Notes under the pieces: model-generated | What the model saw: only the letters and a program-made list of their open reading frames with translations | Told to the model about the DNA's origin: nothing | The model's database searches: none | Source of the DNA: Larimichthys crocea | Taxonomy: Eukaryota; Chordata; Actinopteri; Sciaenidae | Assembly (NCBI RefSeq): GCF_000972845.2 | Contig: NC_040027.1 | Span: forward strand, 11,523,760-11,587,759 | Length of the DNA stretch: 64,000 nt | Direction of reading: 5' to 3' | Made by a program: the position numbers and the translations under genes | In this document: in pieces, positions 1 to 11,284 of the stretch | Numbering within the stretch: position 1 is the first letter of the stretch | Layout: every line of letters begins with the position of its first letter

Positions 1-195
1 CCGTCGATCTCTCCTCGTCCTGTCGCTCTGTCTCGTCTCCACACTCCCTTCCTATCCGCTTCCTTCCTGCTTCCTATCTAGCCTCTCTTTGAACACAAAC
101 AACTTTTTCTGACAGTCCATTTATGGAGAGGTAGATTGATGTGTGTGAGGTGTAAGTGTATTTCCGAAGATACACACTATAAAGAGGAAACACAA

Positions 196-214
196 ACACA
201 CACACACACACACA
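196..214. repeat. (CA)n microsatellite
   Basis: This is a short CA array, nearly perfect, just left of the exon-like segment at 243. It generates spurious Thr/His-rich frames. Confidence 0.9.
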
Positions 215-242
215 CTCACAGAGAGGATTGTCTCACTTCCAG

Positions 243-309
243 CCAAATATCCTTCAGGGAGCAGTTGTTTGTAATGAGGTTCAACTCTGCCCTGGATATG
301 GTCACTGAG
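243..309 (+). other. candidate internal coding exon (67 nt), unidentified
   Basis: The segment is preceded by a short pyrimidine-rich acceptor (TCTCACTTCCAG, 231-242) and followed by a near-consensus donor (GAG|GTAAGC at 310). Between them one frame is open and reads QISFREQLFVMRFNSALDM followed by VTE, ending in phase 0. An alternative acceptor (CCTTCAG) would start the exon at 258. The peptide looks like ordinary soluble or helical protein sequence, but I cannot place it in a family. A CA array lies just upstream (196-214). The donor is the strongest point. A 67-nt open frame is weak evidence alone, so this may be a chance match. Confidence 0.25.
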
Positions 310-314
310 GTAAG

Positions 315-705
315 CTGTCATCTTCTTATTGGGGCTAAAAAGATTTTCTAGTTTTTGGCTGAAAAAATCCTTCACCCACTTTGACAAAAGCAATAAACTC
401 ACACCCCGAACTCCTGTGTCGTCTGCGAGGTCGAGGGCTTTCGCAATCTTCTCCTGAAGACCAAATGCTGATTTATTTAAATATCCATGAATATTATAAT
501 GGAAATGTATGGATGTCTCTTTGATTCGGTGATCTCCATGCTGGGATGATTTTGAAGAGGGGAAATGGGCTTTCGAAGAGTGACACGCAATAAACGCTTC
601 TGGATCTACCGAGTGTGAGAAAGATGCTTATCCTATACACAAATAGACACACGTCCAATGAACTTTATGGCATGTTGATGTAAAAGGGGAAAAAAATACA
701 CATTT
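315..705. other. interval with nothing recognised
   Basis: This is unique-looking, moderately AT-rich DNA. I see no splice-flanked open segment, no repeat I know and no RNA gene. Confidence 0.5.
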
Positions 706-708
706 CAT

Positions 709-736
709 TGTGTGTGTGTGTGTGTGTGTGTGTGTG
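709..736. repeat. (TG)n microsatellite
   Basis: About 14 perfect TG units. Confidence 0.95.
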
Positions 737-901
737 ATTTCACTGTAAATCAGTTTAGAAGTGAAACTGTCAACTTGCATCAGATACATGATGGCTCCTG
801 AATCTTGAAGAGATGTGTGTGTGTGTGAAGTGTTGTCGGCCGTTCTGCACTGCAGCCTAATGCAGAGATGTATTCATGTAGTGAACCGGTGCCATCCCCC
901 A

Positions 902-909
902 ACACACAT

Positions 910-942
<33 letters not shown>

Positions 943-956
943 AATATATATATATA
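902..956. repeat. compound (CA)n-(TA)n microsatellite
   Basis: A CA array of about 15 units with one interruption runs directly into an AT/TA array (931-956). The same CA/GT-to-TA junction architecture recurs at 23300-23352. Alternating purine-pyrimidine DNA of this kind can adopt Z-DNA or cruciform structure. Confidence 0.95.
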
Positions 957-1251
957 CGTATGTGTGCACACGCCGAGTGTCAAGATGTACGAACAGACAC
1001 AATCGCATAGATATTCCCCCTGCATCTCGAGCTCTCGTCACGCCTCCCTGACTTTCTCTCATTGTCTGAAGCCGAGATGAATACACACTCGAACACAAAC
1101 ACATACACAGCTGCACAAATTACACCACCCGCACAAACACGTTTTTCTTTAGGTTAGAGGACAATTTGTTCAGCATCTGTGAAATTAGACATGGGTTTAC
1201 AATGTAGCCTTTTCAATACTGATCACTGTCATACAAGTCGAGTACAAGCAC

Positions 1252-1280
1252 GTGTGTGTGTGTGTGTGTGCGTGCGTGTG
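1252..1280. repeat. (GT)n microsatellite, imperfect
   Basis: A GT array with two GTGCGTGC interruptions at its right end. Confidence 0.9.
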
Positions 1281-2080
1281 TTTGTGCGTTTCACTCTGAA
1301 GAGAGTTAAAGAAAACTCTGAGGTCCTTCATGTTAAGTTCTTTTGTGAGCAGGCAGCAAGCTTCAGTGGTTTAACTTAATTCAGAGTTTGCAACCATCTT
1401 AATGTACTGTATTTATATCTTCATTGATACTGTAAAACAGAGCCTTTGATATTTGTTCTGTCTTGTAATGTGTATATGTGACAAAGCAGCGCTTCATATC
1501 TGCAGATGGTTGAAGGCCGGCAGTGAGCAGCCCTGACAGGTGCTACAGAGTATCATAATAAAAGATAATCGATCAGAAATGTAAAGACATCATCATGTGT
1601 GTTTCCCCTGACATGTTCTAATACTTAATACATAATATTTGATATATATTATATTGTGTTTGGCCTTGGTTTAGCGTCGCATTAATGTGCACGGTGATAT
1701 TCACTATTCCCAAATGTTTCTGCTGCAGCTCGTTTCCTGCTTCGTTATATATTTGTTGTCTGCGTGCAGCTAATTTTCCACTTTCCATCATCGTACCAAA
1801 TTATAATCAAATCAAAAACGGAAACAAATGTCACTCACTTCTCCTAAAAATCAGCCTTGATTATCTTTACACTAAATTTTGATGACAAAGCCCATCACTT
1901 CATCTCCCCAATCAATCTCAGCTCTAACACTCCTTACTCTGTTTCTCTCTCTATCAGACTGTACTGTGAATTTTATAACTAGCATACGCGGTTGGAAACA
2001 CTATCATTTTTACATTTTTGCAGTATATAATGATTGAATTCATTTAAAAAATAGATTTTTCTGGGGTTCCCTCTCGACAG
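1281..2080. other. interval with nothing recognised
   Basis: AT-rich unique-looking DNA. A pyrimidine tract ending in CAG near 1958 resembles a splice acceptor, but no convincing exon follows. Confidence 0.45.
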
Positions 2081-2127
2081 AAGAATGTATTCTACTGCTG
2101 CATCCTACGCAGATGCAGCTCACAAAG
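2081..2127 (+). other. weak candidate exon (47 nt)
   Basis: An acceptor-like GGTTCCCTCTCGACAG (2065-2080) and a donor-like AAG|GTGCGT (2128) bracket 47 nt. The zero frame is open and reads KNVFYCCILRRCSSQ plus a split codon. The paired cysteines are odd but not diagnostic. Short segments like this are expected by chance, and I include it only because both splice signals are present. Confidence 0.13.
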
Positions 2128-2129
2128 GT

Positions 2130-4950
2130 GCGTCCTTCAGAGGACTAAAAGGCCAAGCTGAACATGTTCATCCTCCATTTATCCGTGTAACTTTGTCCTT
2201 CTTTCATTATTTTTACACCTTGCAGTACATTTTTCATTGGTCCAGTTAATGAGATGAATTTATGAGTGATAACCGCTGGGATGGATCCTGACTTTACGAG
2301 TTGATGAGGACTCCAGTGTCAAATTTAGCTCAGTGGAGCATAAATAATATACCGGAATAAAAATAAAATAAAAGCTGTGAATATGACATGTAAAACAAGA
2401 ACAGTAATCACAAACAGGAAAACAATACGGCCATTTGGCACCATACATGAAACATCATGCACTATTAAACAAGTGGCTGGCCTGAATGTAAAGATGGATA
2501 GTGAGGATAATGGCTGTATCCTCCAAATCAATCAAAAGATGCCTGCATCTGCCCACATCCCCTCGTCTCCTCGTTATGACGTTTTTCGGCTGCAAATACA
2601 GACTTCAGCTCACTGCATGGCATTTCTGATTACCAGGGTTACATAGGCTGCTGTTGCAGGAAATAGACGTGTGGAACGTATCAGAGAACCTCTGCACATT
2701 TGTGCATGTGTAAGAAGGAGAGACTTGGACTCCAGTCAAATCAAAGCTGCTTCTGTGCTTGCTCCCTGAATCTCCTGTCGGTGAAAACTCAGTTTGTCTG
2801 GGAGCTAAAAGAGACTGGTGAATTATTAAAGCTTGCTGAAGCTTCACTCATAGAGAACCAGCAGACCACTGAGACACCACAACACACACACAGTCCACTG
2901 TTATACCCACAAGGTACCATACTCACAATCGCTACACGTGAAGAATGTTGACTGCTCATGCTGAGCAAAGCCGGTGGATTTCACTGTTTGCAACTGCAGA
3001 TGGACTGCTGTAGCCTTTCAAACATCCGGCTATATGCTGCTTTTACTATAGCCCACTATAGCTGGAGGAAAAAAAATCATCCCACCTGGCTCACAACATT
3101 TGCAGCTCGTAGTCTGAACCCAACTCAGGAGTCAGACAAGATTTATGAAGAGCTGCTGCTGCCTCGTGCTCTCTAACCTTTTAAAGATTCATTCTGATGG
3201 CATTTCTGTTTTATTAGATAAACAGTGAGCGGAAAATAAGATGAGAGAGTGGAGTTGCAACCCAGCCCTGTAATAATGTGACACAATAATGTTGGCAGTT
3301 ATTAATTTGAATGTGAAGTGAGGCAGTGCATGGAGGTTTATAGAAAGGTAATGCTTGGAGATTTAATAGACATAAACTATCCACTTTTCAATAAATTATA
3401 CTCGGCAAAGCCAGAAGAAATTCAATCTACAGCTTCCTGAATATCTGTCCATCCCGGTGACCCTTTCCACAAAGATCTGTCTGAGTCACGTCCTCACAGC
3501 GTGGCGTGACGAGTGTGGATAAAAGCAGCTTTGTTTGTCATCCATAATGTTTGAGTCATTCCTCTCTGCAGTCTAAGTTACCTTGGCTTTGCTGCACTCT
3601 CATAACAACACAGTCTGGCCCTCGGGAGAATGAAGGAATATTTCATGACACAATTTTGATTTTTAGAAAACCCTCCAGAAAACAAGTTTCTGTGCTGCAG
3701 AGTTGGTATTTCTAGCTGGAGGCACTGACACCACTGTTTGCTCACAGGCTCGGTGCTTCTGATAAGACAATTGTTCTGGTGGATAATGTTACGTATCATC
3801 AATATGAGCTGTTCAAATAATTGATAGAGCTGTTGTCAGTCCAGTCACTGTTCTATTTCCTAGAAGAACATTTGAAAGATTTCTCTGTGCTGTGAAGATG
3901 TAGGCGGATAAAGTGCTCTAACAGTCTTTTAGTACATTTTTTTCCGCTTGAGAAAAAGTGAATGCACAGAGAATGAATGCATGGTTTACCACACACAGTG
4001 CTTTAATTAAGCTGCTAAAATTGGAGCAGATAGTGAAAGAACATGAAGTCATTTGTGCCACCTAGATGAACTGATCAGGTGATTCCTCTAAACACCCTCC
4101 ATACACCCATTCACGCAATAGTTACTGTATTTAAAAGCACTGTTCCGTACATCTGTCCGCCAGCTACGTTTGCCACTGCTGCATTGCAGCCTGACAATGC
4201 AACACTTTATTGAAATCATGTAGGTGCACAGACTATTCATTATTACGTACATCTGTGACAGCCATGAGCCATCAAACCTATAGTTTAACCATACAGTATG
4301 ATGATATATGTAGCACTCAGTAACACTGTGATGCAAAGGCTCCGTTTGCTCTTTTCCTGATCTAAGCGTAGAGGGAATACCAATGAAGCACACTACTATT
4401 GACCCATAACCAAGACAGGCTTGGTAACAACGTTTTGTATTCAAGTTAGTGATGAGCAAGGCTTTCCATAGTGGGATAAGTTAATCACTGAAATGTTTAC
4501 CAGATTACTTCTAAAATACTTTAAACCCCCAGGCACTCATTGCCTTGACAAATGTCACCAATCTGCAATTCCAGGAAGGTTAAAACAAATGTGTTCAATT
4601 ATTTGCTAATGCTATTTGATCAAGGTCTACTATATCGTAATTGTCAAAGTCCTTCAAGCTGCCTGGTCCACGACACTTTCTTTCCGCGTTTGCCATTTGC
4701 CATAATTTTCTAGTCTAGGGAGATTGCGGCTAATCTATTCTTGCAAGCCAGTGGCAAGTTGCAGCATTATCTTCTGTGTGTGGCAGCCTCCATTGACTGC
4801 TGCTAGTCAAGCTGGCATTCATTATCAAGCAGGTAATAACACAGAGCACTGGGTCTAACTCAGCCGGCAGTGGACTCATTAATATAAACAGAACCCTAAA
4901 CCCAAACTCAATTTACTTGAAAGCCTCTTCGGAGACGGCGAGGTTCAGTG
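2130..4950. other. long gene-free interval, unique-looking
   Basis: No recognisable exon, transposon or RNA gene. The open frames here (up to 123 codons near 4088-4459 on the minus strand) have no protein-like features. A 45-nt segment ending at a GCAG|GTAATA donor near 4832 is exon-like but too weak to call. Confidence 0.5.
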
Positions 4951-4970
4951 AAGAGTCTACACACACGTCT

Positions 4971-4997
4971 TGTGTGTGTGTGTGTGTGTGTGTGTGT
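4971..4997. repeat. (TG)n microsatellite
   Basis: About 13 perfect TG units. Confidence 0.95.
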
Positions 4998-5183
4998 ACA
5001 TCTATGTGTGTCTCTAAGAAAGGTATTAATCATTCTTCTCCCACAGCCCAACACACCAGTACACAAACAGTTCTGAGTGTGTGTGCATGTGCATTACAAA
5101 GCTCCAATTAGATAGCTGATCAGTGGTGTATATTTAAGTAGTCACTCATCTCTTTTCCCTCCCCACCCCCGCTCATATCTCTG

Positions 5184-5262
5184 CCATTAATGAGTCCAAT
5201 TAGCGCATGCAAATATTTACTTCGAACTAGCATTTGTGATTTATCACACTGTTCTCTCTTTT
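5184..5262. promoter_or_regulatory. candidate conserved non-coding/enhancer-like block with POU octamer
   Basis: A compact AT-rich block holds ATTAATGAG, a homeodomain-type CAATTAG, and a perfect octamer ATGCAAAT at 5207-5214 followed by ATTTAC. This mix of homeodomain and POU-type sites resembles vertebrate developmental enhancers. Conservation cannot be seen from one sequence, so the call is an inference from motif composition only. Confidence 0.25.
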
Positions 5263-5264
5263 AA

Positions 5265-6090
5265 ACAAACAGTCTGAGTCATTTGTGTGTATCTGTGTGT
5301 GTGCGTGTGCGCACACGTATGTGTATGTGAGTTTTCTCTCTTTATTCATGAAGGCACGTCAGCTCATTAGGCCCTCCTGTAGAGTAAGATCATCAGCAAT
5401 GCGGGGAGAGGAATCAAAAGACAGTGTAAAGAGGAGGAGAAGGAACATCGCATTATTCCTCACTGCAATATTCAACTATGCAGACACACATACACCCTCA
5501 TGTATCAGTCATTGATTTAGGGTGTGCGACTGTAATGGGTACCACTCCACCACGATCAGATTAATGACACCCAGACATCGCAGAAGGCACTGGGAGGGGG
5601 ATGAGGAGGAGGAGGAGATTAAATAGAGGGAAACAGAGAGATGCTCTTTTGGGGAGTTATTACTGAGAGGCACCAAAATGTGCAGCACGTAGCATTTTAA
5701 AATATCAATATATCATTGGCATTGGTGTTATGATACCTTGGTAGAATTGATGTAAATAAATGGGTCCTATTGTAAATGCTAACGTTTTTTCTGTGCTGCC
5801 TGCTTTGTCTTGCAAAGTTGTCCATTTACGGCAAAATCAACTCAGTGCAATGCGATGTAAAATGCAGCGTAGAGGCTGTGGGTCCTTCTTATGATGGTAG
5901 TCAACACAATTAACAGAATGAATTTTATTTGATGGGGATGATAGCAGGTGAACCTCTCGCCCAAAGTCAGCTGAGTCCAGCCGGATGGATTGATGATAGC
6001 ATTTAAGAACAGAGCATGACACTGATGTGCTGAACAGAGTTTAAATAGAGCTGAGATCACAACACATGTAGACTGATTAGTATATTACAT
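5265..6090. other. interval with short GT tract, otherwise nothing recognised
   Basis: A short imperfect GT tract lies at 5285-5330 and a purine-rich GGAGGAGGAG stretch near 5602-5620. The minus-strand frames at 5837-6060 show no protein features. Confidence 0.45.
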
Positions 6091-6095
6091 TACAT

Positions 6096-6300
6096 CATAT
6101 ACTTGTTTTTTACTTACATATGTATACATAGACAAGCAGCTACGATGCAAAATTTGTGTGCACCTCGTTAATTAAAATGTCCAGCGGGCAACAAATAATC
6201 CTTGGAATTATCCTCCTTGAAAATTTCATAAATATGCTGGCATTGCCACCCTATTGTTGATGGCAGATAAAATGGCAATGACTCTTGTCCCTAGATGTAA
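6096..6300. repeat. copy 1 of a diverged local duplication
   Basis: Positions 6096-6148 match 6436-6488 at 46 of 53 positions by eye, including an identical 18-mer GACAAGCAGCTACGATGC at 6131-6148. Further right, patches such as AATAATCC, CCTTGA and AAATATGCTG recur in the same order at lower similarity. The two copies are offset by 340 bp. This could be an old tandem duplication or two insertions of one unknown interspersed repeat. Confidence 0.7.
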
Positions 6301-6435
6301 TTAAGCTTTCATCATCACGTGTTGATGATTTATTTATTATAATATACTGCACATAGCACACATTAGTACAAAGTATATTTCTAGAGCCAAACTGCAATGT
6401 GCTTTGTAATAACTACATTTGGTGAAAAAGCACGT

Positions 6436-6655
6436 CACATACTTGCTTTTTACTCACGTATGTAGGCGTAGACAAGCAGCTACGATGCTAGTGACAGTGT
6501 TTTTGGTATATGGGTACACCTGGAGAGATTAAGGCAGCACATTAGGGCTGAATAATCCCTGAAATGATCCTCGTCCTTGAGAATGTTTGCACAATGTAGA
6601 CATGAATAACTAAATATGCTGACACTTGAAGATGTTACTGTATTCCTGATGGCAA
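6436..6655. repeat. copy 2 of a diverged local duplication
   Basis: This is the partner of 6096-6300. Minus-strand open frames of 105 and 91 codons overlap this copy and its right flank (6480-6957). They read like generic mixed sequence without a catalytic motif I can identify. They could be a decayed transposase or chance. Confidence 0.65.
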
Positions 6656-7127
6656 CAGCGACGACCTGGATCATGGTACAGTCAAAGATGAGTTTTGAAA
6701 GACTGTGAATCAAGAAGAAGACACTGACATTCATATATAATTCCACATTTTTCGCCATAGGGTTGTCGGGAGAAGAGCGAAACATTGATGAACACACTGT
6801 GCCATATTTCCAGTCTGTTGGTCACCAGAGAGCGAACACGTGGGAGTTCGATGGAGCCCAAATCAAACACTAATATATTCAAGAGTGTGTACCAATTACT
6901 TTTTATGATTATCTCTGACCTGTAGGTGGGTGTAACGGATGAAAATTGGTTTCTCATGTCCCGCTATAAATGCGATAGTACAGTATATATGTGTGTGTTT
7001 GCATGTATGGATGTGTGTGCTCTAATCTGAAGGCTGCAGCATGATCATCTGCTATGTTTTATTCATCTGAGAGACACCAGCTAATGGAAAAAGGAGGTCC
7101 ACATATGTGTAAATACATGCCTGCATC

Positions 7128-7155
7128 TGTGTGTGTGTGTGTGTGTGTGTGTGTG
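7128..7155. repeat. (TG)n microsatellite
   Basis: About 13 perfect units. Confidence 0.95.
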
Positions 7156-7710
7156 ACTGAGTTCTCCAACCCTGTTTCTGTGATTAGCCATATAGATAAC
7201 TGTAAGCTGTCTTTGGAAGGTTGGTAGGTAACAGCAGAGGCAGCAGAGGAGAAAAAAGGAAAGTGGAGACGGAGGGTAGCTGGTAGTCGGTCTGTTATTT
7301 GTATGAAGTGAAGTGATTTGAATGGTGTGTATAATTCCAGCCTTACAGTTGGATACAGATGGCTGTGATAGATTTCAATCATTGAAGGTGCTTCATACTG
7401 AACTGCTGCTGTCCAATAAATTCTTCATTCAGATGCATGTCCAAAATGGCTGCAGGAAGACAGATGAGCTGCAGTATAATAACGCTGTATGTAATTTTAC
7501 TAAATCCGCCCTGCTATTGTTGTTAAAGAACTGCTCCTGTACATCTAAGTGGTAGAACACCGATATACAAATCATATTGCAAAGAGGTGTTCTGATCAGG
7601 ATTTGGAGCAGATAGAACGACGTCTTCTTTTTCCACATGTTATATTGTTTATTTAATTCTTATTAACAAAATTGTGTTCATCTGTTGGCAGCCAACATGT
7701 GCATCATATC

Positions 7711-8099
7711 CAGTGTTGTGGGTAATGCGTTACGTTGTTGGTCCTGTTGTGATGAATTAAAGAGTTTTGGACGAGTTTTGTAACGCGTTAGAGTACAAAA
7801 TTACTTTTTTTGTGTAACGTGTAACGTAACGCGTTAGTTTCATGCATTAAGTAATCAGTAACTTCGTAATTTTAAAAAAAAAGTAATCTGTTGCTTTAAG
7901 AATTCCTGTGTGTCTGTGTCAGTTAAGTTGCAGCATGTGCGAGGCGCTGCAAACGACTTTTTAATTTTTGGTAACGCATGAGTATTCTAACGCATTATTT
8001 TTATTCATAGGTAACACTGTAAAGTAACGGATTACTTTTAATTGATGGTAACGTTGTAACCTAATTAACTACTTTCCAAAGTAACTATACCCAACACTG
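7711..8099. mobile_element. hAT-type non-autonomous DNA transposon (MITE), 389 bp
   Basis: The element starts CAGTGTTG(T)GGG and ends CCCAACACTG, a terminal inverted repeat with one extra T in the left copy. It is flanked by a perfect 8-bp target-site duplication ATCATATC (7703-7710 and 8100-8107). An 8-bp duplication plus a CAG...CTG terminus is the signature of the hAT superfamily. The interior is full of short TAACG/GTTAC motifs in both orientations (TAACGCGTTA, GTAACG), giving strong self-complementarity, and it encodes no transposase, so it would need an enzyme in trans. The intact target duplication suggests a fairly young insertion or good preservation. A 32-bp segment at 7740-7771 recurs inverted outside the element at 8422-8453. 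Confidence 0.9.
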
Positions 8100-8421
8100 A
8101 TCATATCCCACACAGACGAAACTTAAACTACAGCAGCCTTCCCTTGGGGAGGCTTGTTGTTAATGATGTAGTCATAATAAAGCCAAATAAACCTTTTTAC
8201 TTTTTACGTCTAGAAAATATCCATCAATGAAATTATTTAGAACACCCTTTGTATTATATTGTCAGTTATTAAGAGGGCTTTGTTTATACTTCATATTTGT
8301 AGTCACTGAGGTGACTTCTGGTTCCAGATGAACGGTCTGTTGGAGTTTACCTCAGATGTGCTAAAAAGAAAAGCACGGCCTTGTTAAACAAAAGCCAAAT
8401 TCATTTTTACCAGTCGAGTTA

Positions 8422-8453
8422 TCCAAAACTCTTAAATTCATCACAACAGGACC
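8422..8453 (-). repeat. inverted 32-bp copy of part of the hAT MITE
   Basis: The reverse complement of 8422-8453 matches 7740-7771 at 31 of 32 positions, differing by one T/A near the middle. It lies outside the transposon boundaries and about 320 bp from the right end. Flanking sequence does not match for more than a few bases. Confidence 0.85.
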
Positions 8454-8494
8454 GACAAAAGTCTCACTTTGATAAACACTTACACTTACTAAGA

Positions 8495-8535
8495 GGTGAA
8501 TTTGCATAATTGCATTAATTTGCCGGAGGTTAATC
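8495..8535. promoter_or_regulatory. octamer-containing AT-rich motif cluster
   Basis: A perfect POU octamer ATTTGCAT at 8500-8507 is followed by a second related site (ATTGCATTAATTTGC) within 20 bp and by GGTTAATCATG. Functional status is unknown. Confidence 0.2.
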
Positions 8536-8539
8536 ATGT

Positions 8540-10440
8540 AGGAAGACAGAATGCTATCAGTAAAACTCAGTTTTATTCAGCGTATCCCCAGTTTTATTTT
8601 CTCGGTATAATGCATAACCAAACAGCTTTTTAAATCTTCCCATGCATCCTTTGAGTGTGTGCTGCGTGAGCTTTTCTTTGTGTGTATGAATGAGTCTGCA
8701 TGAGCCTCCGTCAGCAGAGATGGAGATGACTGGCAACATCTGATCTCCCTAAGCTGAGTGCTTACTTCACAAATACAAACCAGAAGGAGATTCTTCAATT
8801 ATTTCTCACCTTCAGCAATACAGTACTGCACCTCATCCACTTCCTCACCCATCCGTCCCCTCACCTCACCCCTGCCGGCTCCCTCCCTTTCCTCTGTCGC
8901 CCAGCAACCATCCGTAATTAATGAGCTTTTACAGTTCGATCTGATCTGCCTCAGGATTGGACACGTCTGATAAGCCGAATGGAATATACACACAGGCCTG
9001 CCCCTCTCTGCTCAGCACTGCCTGGAAATATAATTACTTGAGAATGAATACACACACACACACACAGTTAAACAGACTGACTAAGCCCAGGTTAATACCA
9101 ATCTTTTTCCTCTCCTCTGCACTAATTAGAAATGTACTGAGGAGAGTCATTTGTTTGGAAGTTGAATCCTCCGTGCACTTGTTGTCGTTTTTCAGAGACT
9201 CTAAACTTCGATAATTAAATCTATTTAATGACACGCTTCAGTGAGCATATGTGTGTATGTTAATGACATGCTCTGATGCTCTCGATGAGCATGACGGAGG
9301 CGGGGAGATGGAGCAGCATATCGCATCGTTCAGCCACTCATTTACTTCAATGTAATCTATCCCCTCTCTGCCAAATGACAGTTAACACGCTCGCTTATCA
9401 ATCTGCTCCCTATAGCCTTCACTCGACAGCTGTCAATACACTGCGGCCCCTTACGACATCTTCATCACCAGGGAAGCAGAGGGAAACTGTATTCATGACA
9501 AAAGTCATTTCCTAGATGTAACGATGTCCCAGTGCCCATGTGACTCCTCGTGTATAGATCAGTGGGAAGCCACGCTAAATGAAGAACAGGACACCGTGAG
9601 CAGAAGAACATCCTATACAGACACTCATTCTGTGTGGAGCGAAGCAGCACCGTCACGTTTATTGCTGTGGTCATAGCAACAGCCATGAGTGGAGATAGAG
9701 ATGACATTTTTTTTTTTTTGTGGTGGTGGTAGTGATGCACTGAATGTCCTTGTTCAGATGAGAGAGAAGGAGAGCGAGAGATGAAAACGCATTCAGGGTG
9801 AGGGATGATGGAGAGTAAAGGGAGGGGTGGAGAGGGCTGGAAGAAATTTTTAGCAAAGCCTAAGCGGAGGTTTTCTTTCATATCCTTTTAGCTGTTTGTT
9901 CGACAAACCCGCAGAGTCCTGTGACACACTCTTCACGACTTTGTCATTTTCTTTCTTCGCCCCTTTGAATCCACAGCTGCTGTTACATATAGAGCCACTG
10001 TGTTAGATCAGTGCAAAACCTGATATGTTATTATTAATATGTTTAAATAACACTGTGAACATGCTCCTCACCAGGCTGTAAATGAATGATTTTCCTGTTA
10101 CAGTGTCTGCGGTCACAGTTTTCTAGGTTGCTCTTTTCTCCTAATGGGTGATGCTCCACTTGACTTCCCCTCCTGCTGTTTATGTGTTCATCTCTTCCCC
10201 CTCCTGTGTGTGTGTGTGTAGTCTGTCTGTGGCTAATCTGTGTGTTAAGGAGGGCTGAATAAGCCTGCCTTTGTGATGGGGCATTACGTTTGGAGAGGAT
10301 GAATACATTAAATGATAAATGGTGGCGGTGAAGGTGGCGGCGTGTGGATTTGGATTCATCTGAATGCCACCGCCCCTCTTCCATTCCCGTCTCCCCTGCT
10401 GTCATAAGAGTGCATTGATGTGGTCCGCATGCCACTTTGC
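8540..10440. other. gene-free interval with minor repeats
   Basis: It contains a CA tract (9051-9066), an 11-nt T run near 9710-9720 and a short GT tract (10203-10220). The minus-strand 138-codon frame (9465-9881) is low-complexity Ser/His/Lys and not gene-like. Confidence 0.5.
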
Positions 10441-10446
10441 ATGTTA

Positions 10447-10600
10447 AACGGTCAGTTCACTCCAATTACTAAAAAACGTTTTTGTCATTCATCGTGTGTG
10501 GTAGCTGCTCATGCAGATGCTTTTAGTTTCATGTCCTGATGTTTTACTGTGAATTTCTGTCATCAAGTGTCGTTTTTCTGAGCCTTGGGGTGGTCCAGAT
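10447..10600. repeat. fragment of a teleost interspersed repeat
   Basis: The stretch beginning GGTCAGTTCACTCCAATTAC and containing GGTAGCTGCTCATGCAGATG and TTCATGTCCTGATGTTTT resembles, from memory, a short repeat common in percomorph genomes that starts with 'GGTCAGTTCACCCAAATTAC'. I cannot name the family. The copy is degraded and has no visible target duplication. Confidence 0.45.
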
Positions 10601-11089
10601 CCTGCCGGGATAGACACCATTAGGACAGGGTGGGCAAAAACATGCCAACAGTCTGCAGGTTTTCATTCCTCCTCCTTTAAGAATCAGTGAGAATCTGCAG
10701 ATTGGTTTAACTTCAGCTTGAATACTGTACCCAGAGGGATATTTGTCCTGCAGCCAAGTGAAACACAGATTACACACAGATTTGGATATTTAGGATGTTT
10801 GTTTGGTGTTTGCATTTCCATTCCTGTAAATATGCAGATAAACTCTCAGCCCCTTGGAAGCTTTCCTTTAATCCCATGAACACACCTTGGAGAGAGTGAG
10901 TAGATTTGTGGGAAGAGAGGATCTTAGATGCAACATTCATAAACCCTGTTTAATAACTGAGCTGTAGAGAAACAACACGAGACCTGAGAGTGATGTATAC
11001 TTTAGGTTAAGGGATGAAGAGAGGATTCTGCTATTAGGTGGAATGTGGTAACTGTGAGAGAGGGAGAGGAGGGGGAAGAGGCAGAGCGA

Positions 11090-11284
11090 GCGAAAGAGAG
11101 AGGCGGGCGGGGAGGGGGGGGCTCGGATGCTGACTCTGAGCTTTGAGCTAGCCTCTCTCTGAGCTCTCCGGCTGTGTGTGTCTGTAGGCTGCTGTGGTGC
11201 AGACCGAAGCCTTGCCACGTTAGCCTCCCACCACCACTTCCCACAGCTCAGTCAGCCGGCGGCTGCAGTCAGGCTCCACAGTCT
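11090..11284 (+). promoter_or_regulatory. candidate promoter / non-coding first exon
   Basis: This is the most promoter-like patch of the window. A purine-rich lead-in (11050-11100) runs into GGCGGGCGGGGAGG (GC-box-like, about 11102-11115), and roughly nine CpGs fall within about 200 bp, which stands out against CpG-poor flanks. The sequence then continues without obvious low complexity to a strong donor CT|GTAAGTG (intron start 11285). It could be a 5' untranslated exon read left to right; no ATG with a long frame is present. No TATA box is evident. A second donor-like CAG|GTGTGT follows at 11498. It could equally be a GC-rich enhancer. Confidence 0.3.

Noticed and set aside
6480..6957. Two minus-strand frames as a transposase gene
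   Set aside because: No catalytic motif, terminal repeats or target duplication could be found; mentioned only as a possibility under the duplicated segment.
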